Made by a program: the position numbers and the translations under genes. A stretch of DNA of 64,000 nt from Vibrio nereis NBRC 15637 (GTDB lineage: Bacteria > Pseudomonadota > Gammaproteobacteria > Enterobacterales > Vibrionaceae), in NCBI RefSeq assembly GCF_001591105.1, contig NZ_BCUD01000004.1, positions 124,001-188,000 of the forward strand. Reading direction: 5' to 3'. This document shows, one piece after another, positions 18,299 through 27,222 of this stretch. Every line of letters begins with the position of its first letter. Within the stretch, counting starts at the first letter, position 1. A model generated the notes under the pieces. The model saw nothing but the letters and a program-made list of their open reading frames with translations, was not told the DNA's origin and ran no database searches.

Positions 18299-19750
18299 TT
18301 AAGCGGTTTCTAACGCGTTTTGCTCCTGAACAAGAGACATACGCTCACCATACACATTTCTCAGAGCACTAAGTACGTCTGTACGCATTACCACACCAAC
18401 AAACTTGCCATTGTCCAAGACTGGAAGTACGTGAGGCTTACTGACTCGCATTGATTTTGCACGCTCTTCTAATGACAGAGTACTAAAGCGTGTCGCAATA
18501 CCCATGCTCGTTGTTGGATAAAGCTGTTCTTTGTCGATGCATAGGAACTCTGCAACATCGACCAGTTTGTCCGATACATCAATAGCGACTACGTCACGAG
18601 ACATTAAATCCACCACTTTCTGGCCTTCGCATGGCAGGTAGTCCTGACACCATAGATCAACCATGACATCATGAGCCGAGAAAAAACCAATCAAACGATC
18701 TTGACTGTCGATGACAGGGGCGCTGACAAGGTTGTTGTCCAGCAATACGTCGATAGCCTTTGGCGTCACCATGTCAGCAGTTAAAGTGATTGGGTTAGTA
18801 TTCATAATGTCTTTGACAAGGATAGTGTTACTCATGGCGGTTTCCTTAACTGACGCGATGTTAGTTGTTGTAGTAATAGAAGAAATAGGTGTAGCTGCGA
18901 GTTGTGGTTTACGATAGATACTCCAGTTGGCAAGGCCAACCAAGACAGCTCCACCGACAATGTTACCGAAAGTCACGGGGATCAAATTTGCAGTAACAAA
19001 TTGCATAATATTGAGGTCAGCATACTGCGCTTGAGATACGCCAACCTGAAGCCAAAAGCTTTCTGGTGCAAAGCTCTGAATGACAATACCAAGCGGCACC
19101 ATGAACATGTTTGCCACACAGTGCTCAAAACCACTAGAGACAAACATGGCGACTGGCATAATCGTCATTGCGGCTTTTGTCATCGCATTAGCACTACTAA
19201 ACGTTAGCCAAATAGCTAAACAAACTAGTAGGTTACAAAGAATGCCTAGTGAGAATGCTTGTAAAGTTGTGTGGTGCAATTTGTGCTGGGCGATATTTAG
19301 AGCATTTAGCCCCCATTGCCCATGATCCATTTGATAAAGACCAGCAGCAGAGACGATGGCAAGGAGTAACATGGCACCCAAAAAGTTACCGACATAAACT
19401 TTGCCCCAAATAGACAGCATCTTGGCGAAACTTAGCTGTTTGTTTGCCCATGAAATGCTCGAAAGTACTGAGCTTGTAAATAGCTCACCACCACATATCA
19501 CAATCAAAATTAGTCCCATACTGAAGGCAAGACCACCAGCTAGACGACTAAGCCCCCAACCGGCCTCTGAACTGCCAGTTGTCACCGTGATATAAAATAC
19601 AAAAGCGAGCCCTATAAAAGCGCCAGCCATGGCGGCTAAGCTTAGTGTCATCCCACTGCTTTTTTTGGCCTTACTGAGCGCAAACTTTTCTGCTTCGGCC
19701 ATCATTTCTGTAGGTGAGAAATATTGAATATTCGTTTGAACCTGAGTCAT
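18299..19750 (-). CDS. Formate/nitrite transporter family channel fused to a C-terminal CBS domain pair
   Basis: 483 residues. The first ~280 form an FNT channel (FocA/NirC family) with about six membrane helices and family motifs such as GGELFTSS and a later NLIPVTFGNIVGGA. The last ~165 residues are two CBS domains (VKDIMNTNPITL, VSAPVIDSQDRLIGF, VVDLMSRDVVAI, HVLPVLDNGKFVGVV). FNT proteins are normally about 280 residues, so the regulatory tail is an addition; CBS pairs often bind adenine nucleotides. An upstream in-frame start exists, but ATG 19750 has GGGAG ahead of it. It diverges from a LysR gene. Nitrite or formate transport is plausible given the nap genes about 6 kb away; the substrate is inferred. 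Confidence 0.9.
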   Translation of the reverse strand: MTQVQTNIQYFSPTEMMAEAEKFALSKAKKSSGMTLSLAAMAGAFIGLAFVFYITVTTGSSEAGWGLSRLAGGLAFSMGLILIVICGGELFTSSVLSSISWANKQLSFAKMLSIWGKVYVGNFLGAMLLLAIVSAAGLYQMDHGQWGLNALNIAQHKLHHTTLQAFSLGILCNLLVCLAIWLTFSSANAMTKAAMTIMPVAMFVSSGFEHCVANMFMVPLGIVIQSFAPESFWLQVGVSQAQYADLNIMQFVTANLIPVTFGNIVGGAVLVGLANWSIYRKPQLAATPISSITTTTNIASVKETAMSNTILVKDIMNTNPITLTADMVTPKAIDVLLDNNLVSAPVIDSQDRLIGFFSAHDVMVDLWCQDYLPCEGQKVVDLMSRDVVAIDVSDKLVDVAEFLCIDKEQLYPTTSMGIATRFSTLSLEERAKSMRVSKPHVLPVLDNGKFVGVVMRTDVLSALRNVYGERMSLVQEQNALETA

Positions 19751-20005
19751 AGTTGCTCCCGAATCTGATAGTACATAGTTTTTACCTCCAAATTTATGCA
19801 ACACTGAATCCCTGGTTGCATACCCAGATTAGAGAGGCTGGATGCACAGGTAAAATTGATAATTTTTAAAAACCACATCAAAAATATTGATATGAAAAAC
19901 ATAAAGGATAAAATGAAACGGTTTGCGTATTTGTCGTGTAAGTCACACCAGCGGCAATGCGAAGCGAATAAGAATAAAGCCCACAAAAACAAGGATTAGA
20001 GCGGA

Positions 20006-20911
20006 ATGCGTTACTCGTTAAAACAACTGGCTGTATTTGATGCAGTGGCAGATTTAGGCAGTGTGAGTTTAGCGGCAGAAAAGCTAGCTTTAACACAATC
20101 AGCCACAAGTATGTCTCTGTCGCAGCTAGAAAAAATGCTCGGCCATCCTTTATTTGAGCGTCAGGGAAAACAAATGGCACTAACCCATTGGGGAATGTGG
20201 TTAAGGCCTCGGGCAAAGCGTTTGTTACAAGATGCGCAACAGATTGAAATGGGCTTCCATGAGCAACACTTACTTAGCGGTCATATCAAGCTTGGTGCGA
20301 GTCAAACACCCGCTGAACACTTAATCCCAGACCTTATCAGTATTATTGATAACTCATTTCCTGAGCTTCGAATTTCACTCAAAGTAAAAAGTACAGACAG
20401 CGTTATACAAGGCGTTCTCGACTATAAATACGATCTAGGGATTATTGAAGGGCGATGTGATGACAATCGAATTCACCATGAGCTTTGGTGTCGAGATCAT
20501 TTAACGGTTGTTGCTGCGTCACACCACCCATTTGCTAAACAGTCAACGGTCAGTCTTGCACAGCTGGAACAAGCGCGGTGGGTTTTAAGAGAGCACGGTA
20601 GCGGTACCAGAAAGACATTTGATAGCTCCATTCATCACCTGATAGAAGATCTCGATGTATGGCGAGAGTATGAGCACGTTCCAGTCATCCGTACTATGGT
20701 AGAAAATGGCCAGTATTTGTCTTGTTTGCCGTACCTCGACGTTGAACGTTACATTGATAATGGACAACTGGTTGCCTTGAATGTTCCGGAGTTAAGCATG
20801 GAGCGTACGCTCTCGTTCATCTGGAGATCGGACATGGTTGAGAACCCGTTAATTGAGTGTATTAAGCGGGAAGGCTTGAGAATGATGAAAGGAAAGCCAT
20901 CGGTGTTATGA
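20006..20911 (+). CDS. LysR family transcriptional regulator (YeiE-like)
   Basis: 301 residues. The N-terminal winged helix-turn-helix reads RYSLKQLAVFDAVADLGSVS and SLAAEKLALTQSATSMSLSQ, and the remainder is the periplasmic-binding-like effector domain. The HTH resembles YeiE more than other LysR groups, but that is a judgement by eye. It diverges from the FNT-CBS channel gene over 255 bases, the usual layout of a LysR protein and its target, so control of that channel is inferred. A DUF1097 gene follows after 180 bases. Confidence 0.9.
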   Translation: MRYSLKQLAVFDAVADLGSVSLAAEKLALTQSATSMSLSQLEKMLGHPLFERQGKQMALTHWGMWLRPRAKRLLQDAQQIEMGFHEQHLLSGHIKLGASQTPAEHLIPDLISIIDNSFPELRISLKVKSTDSVIQGVLDYKYDLGIIEGRCDDNRIHHELWCRDHLTVVAASHHPFAKQSTVSLAQLEQARWVLREHGSGTRKTFDSSIHHLIEDLDVWREYEHVPVIRTMVENGQYLSCLPYLDVERYIDNGQLVALNVPELSMERTLSFIWRSDMVENPLIECIKREGLRMMKGKPSVL

Positions 20912-21093
20912 TTCAATGTCTGTCTATATAAACATCACATCTGCATATTAATAAGACATAGATCACACCAATATGAATATCTTTGATTTTGTTACTTTGT
21001 TTTTGTGATCTGTGGTGTATGTATTTTTGCCATTAATTCTTACTATGTCTCCTTGAGTATTTGGTATGGGTCAGGCCCATAAAGCGAGGCAGT

Positions 21094-21579
21094 ATGAGCA
21101 CATTGGTCGCAATTTCTTTAACAACGGGGCTTTTGTCTGGTCTATGGGGATGGGTCGCCATCTCTCTTGGCTTACTATCCTGGGCGGGATTCTTAGGGTG
21201 TACTAGCTACTTTGCGACCCCAAATAGTGGCGTAAAAGGGTTAGCCGAAAGTTTGCTTACCAACTTGACAGGTGTGTTTTGGGCTATGGTGATTATCCAT
21301 GCATCTCAATTGGTATCACTAGAGATTCTTGGCTACGTCATCACCGCTATCGTAGCATTTATGATGTGTATACAAGCTAAACAGTCATGGCTTGGCTATA
21401 TACCAGGAACCTTTATTGGATCTTGCGCCACGTTCGCTGCTGATGGTAACTGGAAACTGGTTGTCCCTTCGCTGATTTTGGGTGGCGTATTCGGTTATTT
21501 GATGAAGGCGAGTGGTGTATGGCTACACAATAAGTCCAATCAACCTGACTCTGCCGCGCAGCTGTCGACCCGCTCTTAG
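21094..21579 (+). CDS. DUF1097 family inner-membrane protein
   Basis: About 161 residues, hydrophobic with four to five membrane helices. It begins MSTLVAISLTTGLLSGLWGW and continues through CTSYFATPNSGVKGL, as in the YcdZ/DUF1097 group of unknown function. GAGG lies just before ATG 21094, which is preferred over a TTG 33 bases upstream. It ends with a strong terminator. Possible partner of the preceding LysR regulator, by position only. Confidence 0.8.
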   Translation: MSTLVAISLTTGLLSGLWGWVAISLGLLSWAGFLGCTSYFATPNSGVKGLAESLLTNLTGVFWAMVIIHASQLVSLEILGYVITAIVAFMMCIQAKQSWLGYIPGTFIGSCATFAADGNWKLVVPSLILGGVFGYLMKASGVWLHNKSNQPDSAAQLSTRS

Positions 21580-21603
21580 TAAATTATATAACGTGTCATG
21601 TAT

Positions 21604-21638
21604 AACGGCATTAACGTATTACTGTTAATGCCGTTTTT
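21604..21638 (+). terminator. Intrinsic terminator between convergent genes
   Basis: AACGGCATTAAC (21604-21615) pairs perfectly with GTTAATGCCGTT (21624-21635), with T-runs on the plus strand. It can also serve the nuclease gene that ends at 21639. Confidence 0.9.
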
Positions 21639-23270
21639 CTATGTGTTTCCGTTTGCCATCGTGACTACGCGCTTGAGTGTCCAGCGTAAAAGAATAGGGA
21701 TGCAGTCCGTTCCTTTTGCCTCGCAGTGCGAAACAATAGCAAGTGCTAGATCCGGCTTGGCAAACTTTTTCAGGACTCTTGCGACCACTTTCTTTGCCGG
21801 AATAGGGTGATCTAGAGGGATCTTCACCATATCTTTGAAGAACGATTCAAAGCCGTTGTTATACAGAAAGTGCTCTATATCTCGATCGGGAAGTTCTGTT
21901 AGCCTGTGCCTTTCTTTATCGTGCTCTAGCTGGCCTCGAACGGCTGTCGCGTATTTTTTGCCTGCCGGGTCGCCGTCGGTGACAACATGCCAGTCTATAT
22001 CAAACGCTTTGGCTACTTTAATAAGTGATTTTAGGCCTGATTGTGCGAATTCTATAATTTGAACCCCTTCAGCTGCGAGATTATAACCGCACTGATTGGC
22101 AAGCTCATTGAATAACCAAACTTCAGTTTCTCCTTCAACCAGCAACCAGCATCGCGCAAACAGTGCTCCAGGGCGATGAAAGCGAATATGGAAGCCAATT
22201 CGTCTTAGCTCGTCGCGCCCGAATCTTTGCGGAGGTAAGGCGGTAGTGATTGTCCGGTCTGAATGGCGCACTAAACGTCGAATTGAATGGAGAGGAACTT
22301 GCCCTAATAAGTGTCCACTATTTGTTGTTAGGATTTTCTGCATAGGGAGAAGCTGCAATAGACTCCAGGCCCTAGCTAAGTGCGTTGGATGTAGGCGACC
22401 CTCAGGGTCTTCAAGGATAAGGATAGGTCTTGCGCAACGTCTAAGTTCTGTCGGGCCTTTTGCTTGTAAGTAAGCATTGAGAAGCCCCATAAACAGCAAA
22501 CGAGTTTGCTTATCTTTGGTTTCGGCAACAAATTGAGAAAGGTTTTTCCCTGTGGGGGATGAGTTGTAAAAAATACCATCTCGTGGCTTTCTTAAATTTT
22601 TCCGCGAACTCGGCTTATAAGAGAAGTAGTGGTTAACCAAAGTCTCCATAGAGTTCAGTCCACTTCGCATCTCACCTTTATTAACGTGGCCTGGCACAGC
22701 CATTAAGCGGCGGCAGGTATTATTAATGCGTTTTTCAATACGTGCATTAGTACTTATATCACTGACAACGGGGCGCTCGAATCGGCGAGCGTCTTTCAGC
22801 CTGATGACTGGATGCAATGTCATCAGTTCCTTTGCAAGCTTCTCGGAATGATGCAGCTTAAGCGTGTTTCCGTCTTTATCAAGAAACGAGTAACGAGTGT
22901 CTATATCATATTCGTCTCTGCTTGCGCTGACTCGGTAAATAATCTTATTTGTGCCTTCCGCGTCTTGGATCCATGCTGGTCTTATTTTACGGTATCGACC
23001 TGAACGTAGCTCGTGTTTATCTGTCGAGATAAAACTTAATATTATTTGTAAATGCTGTGTTTGCGGGTGGGATATCGAATAGTCGACATGAAAATCGGAT
23101 AGTTCGAATTGGTATGGGTTTCCGTCTGCTGGCAATGCGACACACAATGCGTCCAATAGGGAAGATTTACCCCAAGTATTCTCACCAATCAGTGTGGTGA
23201 GTTCGTCAAACGCAATTGATAATCGCTTAATTCCACGAAAACCAGATATTTCGATTCTCTCTAGCAGCAT
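21639..23270 (-). CDS. OLD-family ATP-dependent nuclease (YbjD-like, ATPase plus TOPRIM)
   Basis: 543 residues. The N-terminal ABC-type ATPase has the Walker A motif GENTWGKS at residues 29-36, and a Walker B-like ILEDPEGRLHP appears near the middle. The C-terminal TOPRIM part shows LLVEGETEVWLF and VTDGDPAGK, the acidic metal-binding residues. This is the single-gene OLD architecture seen in YbjD. Members act in DNA repair or phage defence, with roles often unknown. GAGG precedes ATG 23270. It stands alone, without a UvrD-like GajB partner. Confidence 0.88.
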   Translation of the reverse strand: MLLERIEISGFRGIKRLSIAFDELTTLIGENTWGKSSLLDALCVALPADGNPYQFELSDFHVDYSISHPQTQHLQIILSFISTDKHELRSGRYRKIRPAWIQDAEGTNKIIYRVSASRDEYDIDTRYSFLDKDGNTLKLHHSEKLAKELMTLHPVIRLKDARRFERPVVSDISTNARIEKRINNTCRRLMAVPGHVNKGEMRSGLNSMETLVNHYFSYKPSSRKNLRKPRDGIFYNSSPTGKNLSQFVAETKDKQTRLLFMGLLNAYLQAKGPTELRRCARPILILEDPEGRLHPTHLARAWSLLQLLPMQKILTTNSGHLLGQVPLHSIRRLVRHSDRTITTALPPQRFGRDELRRIGFHIRFHRPGALFARCWLLVEGETEVWLFNELANQCGYNLAAEGVQIIEFAQSGLKSLIKVAKAFDIDWHVVTDGDPAGKKYATAVRGQLEHDKERHRLTELPDRDIEHFLYNNGFESFFKDMVKIPLDHPIPAKKVVARVLKKFAKPDLALAIVSHCEAKGTDCIPILLRWTLKRVVTMANGNT

Positions 23271-23480
23271 AAAAAACCTCTAATGAGCTACTTTGTTTTA
23301 AGCATAATAGAAAAACCTCGTATAAGCAGAAGGTTACGTCACAAAGTCACAGATGGCATAAATTACGCGCATTCAGAATTTCTGATTCAAGTCATAATGA
23401 CAAATGTATGAACGTACGTGTTTACAATAAAATTGTGAAAGTTAATGAATTTGTCATAGATGCTGCGATAGGATGTAGGG

Positions 23481-25265
23481 ATGAAAAGAGAAAAACATAT
23501 GAAAGATAAAAAGAACAAGTCAGTTAAGATTAGGCTGGCACATATCAATGATACCCATTCTTATTTTGAACCTACGTCTTTACAGCTAAAACTGAATATT
23601 CATGGTCAAACATTGACCCCATACGTAAGTGCAGGAGGCTTTGCTCGCATAGCAACGCGTAAGGCTCAGCTTCAGCAGATAGCTTCTGATGAAGGTCGAG
23701 AATTTATGTTCCTGCATGCTGGGGACTGTTTCCAAGGAACGCTTTATTTCTCTTTATTTAGAGGAGAGGCGAACGCCGAAATGCTTAATACGCTAGGTAT
23801 AGATGCAATGGCGTTAGGCAACCATGAGCTTGATATGGGGAACTTACCCGTTGCTCGTTTTGCAAAGCAGATTCGTTTTCCGTTACTCGCGGGTAACTGG
23901 GATCTCAGCAATGAGGATCAGGCGAAACCAGCGACTTTGCGTGATAACCCGGCTGTTTACCCGTATAACGATCAACAAAAGCGTGCATCTTGGATAGTTA
24001 AACAAGTGCAGGGCGAGTCAATCGCGATATTCTCGTTAGCGTTAGAAAAAATGGAAGACATTTCCAATCCTGATCCAGATACGCCATTTATTAATACGTT
24101 AGAAACTGCGAAGGCAACCGTTGATGCAATTCGTCGTGAAGGTATTAATAAAATTATTTTGTTAAGCCACATGGGCTATGAAGCAGATTTAGAGCTAGCC
24201 GCCAAGGTGGACGGCATCGGTGTGATTGTCGGAGGCCATAGCCATAGATTACAAGGTGACTTTAGCGATTTGGGGCTGAAAAAGGACGATCCTTATGGTG
24301 TTGAAGTTAATAATACCTATGTCGTGCAAGCTGGATACCACTCGCTGAGCATGGGACATTGTGATATTGAGTTTTCATCTGATGGAGGTATAGCGTCATT
24401 TAATGGAAAAAACGAATTGCTCCTAGGTAGACGAATTTTCCTTGATGCTAGTATGAGTGAATCCTGCGATGAGAACCCTTACGATGCCGCACGAAAATTT
24501 GTGGATCAGCACCCCAACGTTGTTGTGTGTAAGAAAAATCCAGAGCTACACCAACTACTTATGGATAAATACACATCGCAAGTTAGAAAGTTACAACGTG
24601 ACATAGTTGCTAAAGCGAGCGACTTCCTGCGCCATATCAGAATTCCTGATGAACAAGGCCCGAGTGAACTGGCACCTCTGGTTGCTGCCTCTTTTGCCCA
24701 CAAAATGAGAAAAGAAGGGCACCCTGTAGAATTTGCTATTCACAATGCCGGTGGAGTAAGAAACTCACTCCATGCTGGAGATGTATCTGTAGCTGATATT
24801 GCCGGCAAGTTGCTGCCATTTGCAGTGCCAATTGGTGTATATGAAATTCAAGGCAAAGACATTGCAGCCTCAATTGAAGGAGCAATTAACAATGCGTTGA
24901 ATAATGGTGTTGAAGGCACCGGAGATGGCTCTTACCCATACACTTATAACCTTAGGTTTGAGTACGAGCATGATGCACCTTTGGGGCAGCGTATCGTCAA
25001 CTTACAGATATTAGGTAAGGAATCGAGTTGGCAACCAGTCGAGCAAGAGCGCTTTTACCTTGGCACTTCGTCAGCCTATACCATGAAAGGTAAAGAAGGC
25101 TATGAAGCAATGCTGAACATGAAAGGAGAAGGTGTGGTTACAGCCATTTCCATGGCAGACTGTTTTATTGAGTTATTAAAAGACGATACCAATATACTTA
25201 ATCGCTATAAACATGAGTCGAATCATCAACACGGTATAATGTTTGCTAGTTCTTATTCCAAATAG
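23481..25265 (+). CDS. 5'-nucleotidase / metallophosphatase (UshA family) without a signal peptide
   Basis: 594 residues. The N-terminal two-metal phosphoesterase shows HINDTHSYFEP, HAGDCFQGTLY, GNHELDMG, LLSHMGYE and GGHSHRLQG. The C-terminal 5'-nucleotidase domain shows HNAGGVRNSLHAGDVS and SSAYTMKGKEGYEAM. It should hydrolyse nucleotides or related phosphate esters. Unlike classic UshA, its N-terminus (MKREKHMKDKKNKSVKIRLA) is highly charged with no hydrophobic stretch, so export by Sec looks unlikely and a cytoplasmic role is inferred. TAGGG lies before ATG 23481; an ATG 18 bases on is possible. It is followed by a 30-codon gene. Confidence 0.9.
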   Translation: MKREKHMKDKKNKSVKIRLAHINDTHSYFEPTSLQLKLNIHGQTLTPYVSAGGFARIATRKAQLQQIASDEGREFMFLHAGDCFQGTLYFSLFRGEANAEMLNTLGIDAMALGNHELDMGNLPVARFAKQIRFPLLAGNWDLSNEDQAKPATLRDNPAVYPYNDQQKRASWIVKQVQGESIAIFSLALEKMEDISNPDPDTPFINTLETAKATVDAIRREGINKIILLSHMGYEADLELAAKVDGIGVIVGGHSHRLQGDFSDLGLKKDDPYGVEVNNTYVVQAGYHSLSMGHCDIEFSSDGGIASFNGKNELLLGRRIFLDASMSESCDENPYDAARKFVDQHPNVVVCKKNPELHQLLMDKYTSQVRKLQRDIVAKASDFLRHIRIPDEQGPSELAPLVAASFAHKMRKEGHPVEFAIHNAGGVRNSLHAGDVSVADIAGKLLPFAVPIGVYEIQGKDIAASIEGAINNALNNGVEGTGDGSYPYTYNLRFEYEHDAPLGQRIVNLQILGKESSWQPVEQERFYLGTSSAYTMKGKEGYEAMLNMKGEGVVTAISMADCFIELLKDDTNILNRYKHESNHQHGIMFASSYSK

Positions 25266-25291
25266 TGAATTCCTTTTCTATGGAGGAAATT

Positions 25292-25384
25292 ATGTGGAAA
25301 GACTGGTTAGATGTTGCGGTTGTGGTGAGTTGGGTAGGAGTTTGGTCAGCATTGGTATATCTAATACCGATGGTTAGCCAATAG
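25292..25384 (+). CDS. Predicted 30-residue single-span membrane peptide
   Basis: An ATG at 25292 with a strong ribosome site (GGAGG, 25282-25286) opens a 30-codon frame ending TAG. The peptide starts MWKDWLDVAVVVSWVGVW and continues hydrophobic to PMVSQ, enough for one membrane helix with a charged N-terminus. It begins 26 bases after the nucleotidase stop and a dedicated hairpin terminator follows 6 bases after its own stop. I do not recognise a family. Site quality and placement argue for a real gene; translation has not been shown. Confidence 0.65.
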   Translation: MWKDWLDVAVVVSWVGVWSALVYLIPMVSQ

Positions 25385-25390
25385 CATGTA

Positions 25391-25418
25391 GAAAAGGAGC
25401 AAATATTTGCTCCTTTTC
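25391..25418 (+). terminator. Perfect palindromic terminator hairpin
   Basis: GAAAAGGAGC pairs with GCTCCTTTTC around AAATATTT; the whole 28-base block is a perfect palindrome, so it can act on both strands. The T-run after it is weak. Confidence 0.75.
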
Positions 25419-25439
25419 TGATTTAAATTATAGACGTAG

Positions 25440-25677
25440 CCTTTAGAGCGTAATACGATTCCATCCGTTTGGGGAGTAGTCGCCTCTGGTTTACTTATCG
25501 TCATCTCGTTAGATATTCATCTATCCGGTAAGTAAGAGTCCGAACCTGCTTTTAGCAGTATCAGTACTTCGACGAGACCAATGCAACCAATTCGTTCGCT
25601 TATGTTTAGCGGGTAGTGAGTTTGCGGAGGGATTATCGTCACACTATCTTGTCGATCCCTCCGATTTTGGAGGAAAT
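25440..25677 (+). ncRNA. yybP-ykoY manganese riboswitch upstream of terC
   Basis: The two conserved loops of this class are present: GGGGAGTAG at 25471-25479 and CGACGAGACC at 25570-25579, with a pairing TTTACTTA/TAAGTAA element between them. The element sits in the leader of a TerC/Alx-type gene, the usual target. Downstream, CGGAGGGAT (25625-25633) pairs with ATCCCTCCG (25655-25663) just before the GGAGG ribosome site, a likely expression platform. Family knowledge: Mn2+ binding raises expression of the exporter. The exact switch pairing is inferred. Confidence 0.88.
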
Positions 25678-26646
25678 ATGACTTTATCTACATACATTGG
25701 TTTTACGGTTATGACTATCTCTATGGTTTTGCTGGATATTTGGCAAACTCGTGGAGGTAACATTAGCCTTAAAAAAGCTGCACTCTGGAGCATAATATGG
25801 TTCTTGCTCGCATTTCTGTTTGCGGCAAGTATCTATCTATTTTGGGACTTTTATGCACCGCAAAGTGATTATACAGCGGAAAAGGCAACCCTATCATTTT
25901 TAACCGGGTACTTACTGGAAAAATCGCTCAGTGTAGACAACTTATTTGTTTTTGCGATCATTTTTGGCCAGTACGCGGTGCCGAACAACCTTCGTCCAAG
26001 AGCATTGCTACTAGGGGTCATTGGTGCGTTAATCTTACGTGCTGTATTAATAGCAGCAGGAGCGAAACTTCTCGTTCAATATCACTGGTTACTATATGTG
26101 TTCGCGGTATTTTTGATCTGGACTGGCGTGCACCTAGGGTTGGATAAAGGAGACGATGGTATAAGCCCATTGCCAGAAAAGCTGATCAGAAAGTGGGCGA
26201 GGGTAACGGAAGGTTTTCACGGCAACGCACTGACCGTTGTTGAGAGCGGTAAACGTATATTGACGCCAATGGCAATAGTAATCGGCGTGATCGCCTTTAT
26301 GGATGTTATGTTTGCACTGGACTCTATTCCTGCAATATTCGCCGTAACGAGAGAGCCTTTTTTAGTACTTGCTGCGAACGTATTTGCGTTGCTTGGGCTT
26401 CGGTCGCTGTATTTTGTGCTGCAAGGTATGTTGGATAAGTTTTTTTACCTCAAACCAGCGCTCGCTTTCATTATGATATTTATTGGCATCAAAATGTTGT
26501 TGGTAAACTCTGAATGGGAGATTCCCACATATGTGTCGTTACTGGTCTTAGTTGTTACTATGGGAATAGCGGTGTTGGCCTCTGCCATAAAACAGCGTAA
26601 AAATTCAATGAATAACGTACTAAGTACTGATAGTAAAACTAATTAA
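25678..26646 (+). CDS. TerC/Alx family membrane protein, probable metal exporter
   Basis: 322 residues, about nine membrane helices. The conserved acidic residues of the family are in EKSLSVDNLFVF and AFMDVMFALDSIPAIFAVT. Members named Alx or MntP-like export manganese, or help load metals into secreted proteins. GGAGGAAAT lies just before ATG 25678. The yybP-ykoY riboswitch in its leader supports control by manganese. The C-terminus ends in a short charged tail. Alx is the best family comparison, but the tellurite-resistance name should not be taken as function. Confidence 0.93.
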   Translation: MTLSTYIGFTVMTISMVLLDIWQTRGGNISLKKAALWSIIWFLLAFLFAASIYLFWDFYAPQSDYTAEKATLSFLTGYLLEKSLSVDNLFVFAIIFGQYAVPNNLRPRALLLGVIGALILRAVLIAAGAKLLVQYHWLLYVFAVFLIWTGVHLGLDKGDDGISPLPEKLIRKWARVTEGFHGNALTVVESGKRILTPMAIVIGVIAFMDVMFALDSIPAIFAVTREPFLVLAANVFALLGLRSLYFVLQGMLDKFFYLKPALAFIMIFIGIKMLLVNSEWEIPTYVSLLVLVVTMGIAVLASAIKQRKNSMNNVLSTDSKTN

Positions 26647-26924
26647 AACTGCGACAGACTGCCCGATTGTTGTCCATTACATTTGTAATAGAACTGTGAA
26701 CACTGTTTGAGGTGAGGTTTCTAGGTTGGTTTAAATATCACTAAGAACGGATAAACAATCGAAAAAGTTGAGGTTTTAATGAATAATGTAAATTTGACTT
26801 GTTAATGGTTTGTTTTATTAGAAAAACTAATCCAAAAAACCAAATTTTGTCATTTTTTAAACAGTAAATTATTGAATAATATTGCCTCACCGAAACGAAT
26901 CAGATGATTTATAGAGAGGCAATC

Positions 26925-27113
26925 ATGGCACAGACAATGCAATTTGGAACGATTAACGCTCCTATCTCTATGGACAAAAAAACCTACGCGGTTTCTTTCA
27001 AAGGACTGATTACACATTTACTGGATATTCTTTTTACTGATAACACTCCTCGCGCTTACTACGCGAATGATTTATCAGGCCATTTGCAGAAAGATATCGG
27101 GTTAACTCGTTAA
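26925..27113 (+). CDS. Small protein with a DUF1127-like C-terminus
   Basis: 62 residues from ATG 26925, with GAGAGG just before it. The N-terminal half (MAQTMQFGTINAPISMDKK) is not familiar. The C-terminal NDLSGHLQKDIGLTR closely resembles the end of DUF1127/YjiS proteins, small RNA-related or regulatory proteins of largely unknown role. An upstream in-frame ATG at 26904 lacks a ribosome site. The 257 bases before it hold no other feature I can see. A strong terminator follows. Confidence 0.75.
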   Translation: MAQTMQFGTINAPISMDKKTYAVSFKGLITHLLDILFTDNTPRAYYANDLSGHLQKDIGLTR

Positions 27114-27114
27114 C

Positions 27115-27146
27115 AAAAAGCGTCAGTAATTGCTGGCGCTTTTTTG
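27115..27146 (+). terminator. Intrinsic terminator after the DUF1127-like gene
   Basis: AAAAAGCGTCAG pairs with CTGGCGCTTTTT (one G-T pair) around a short loop, followed by T residues. Confidence 0.88.
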
Positions 27147-27175
27147 TATCTATACTTTTTTCAGCGTTCAAATAC

Positions 27176-27204
27176 GCAAAAAGGCGCTAAAAGCGCCTTT
27201 TTGC
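27176..27204 (-). terminator. Intrinsic terminator after yjdM
   Basis: GCAAAAAGGCGC (27176-27187) and GCGCCTTTTTGC (27193-27204) form a perfect 12-base stem just after the minus-strand yjdM stop. Confidence 0.85.
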
Positions 27205-27222
27205 AAATGTACAATCTGTGAA

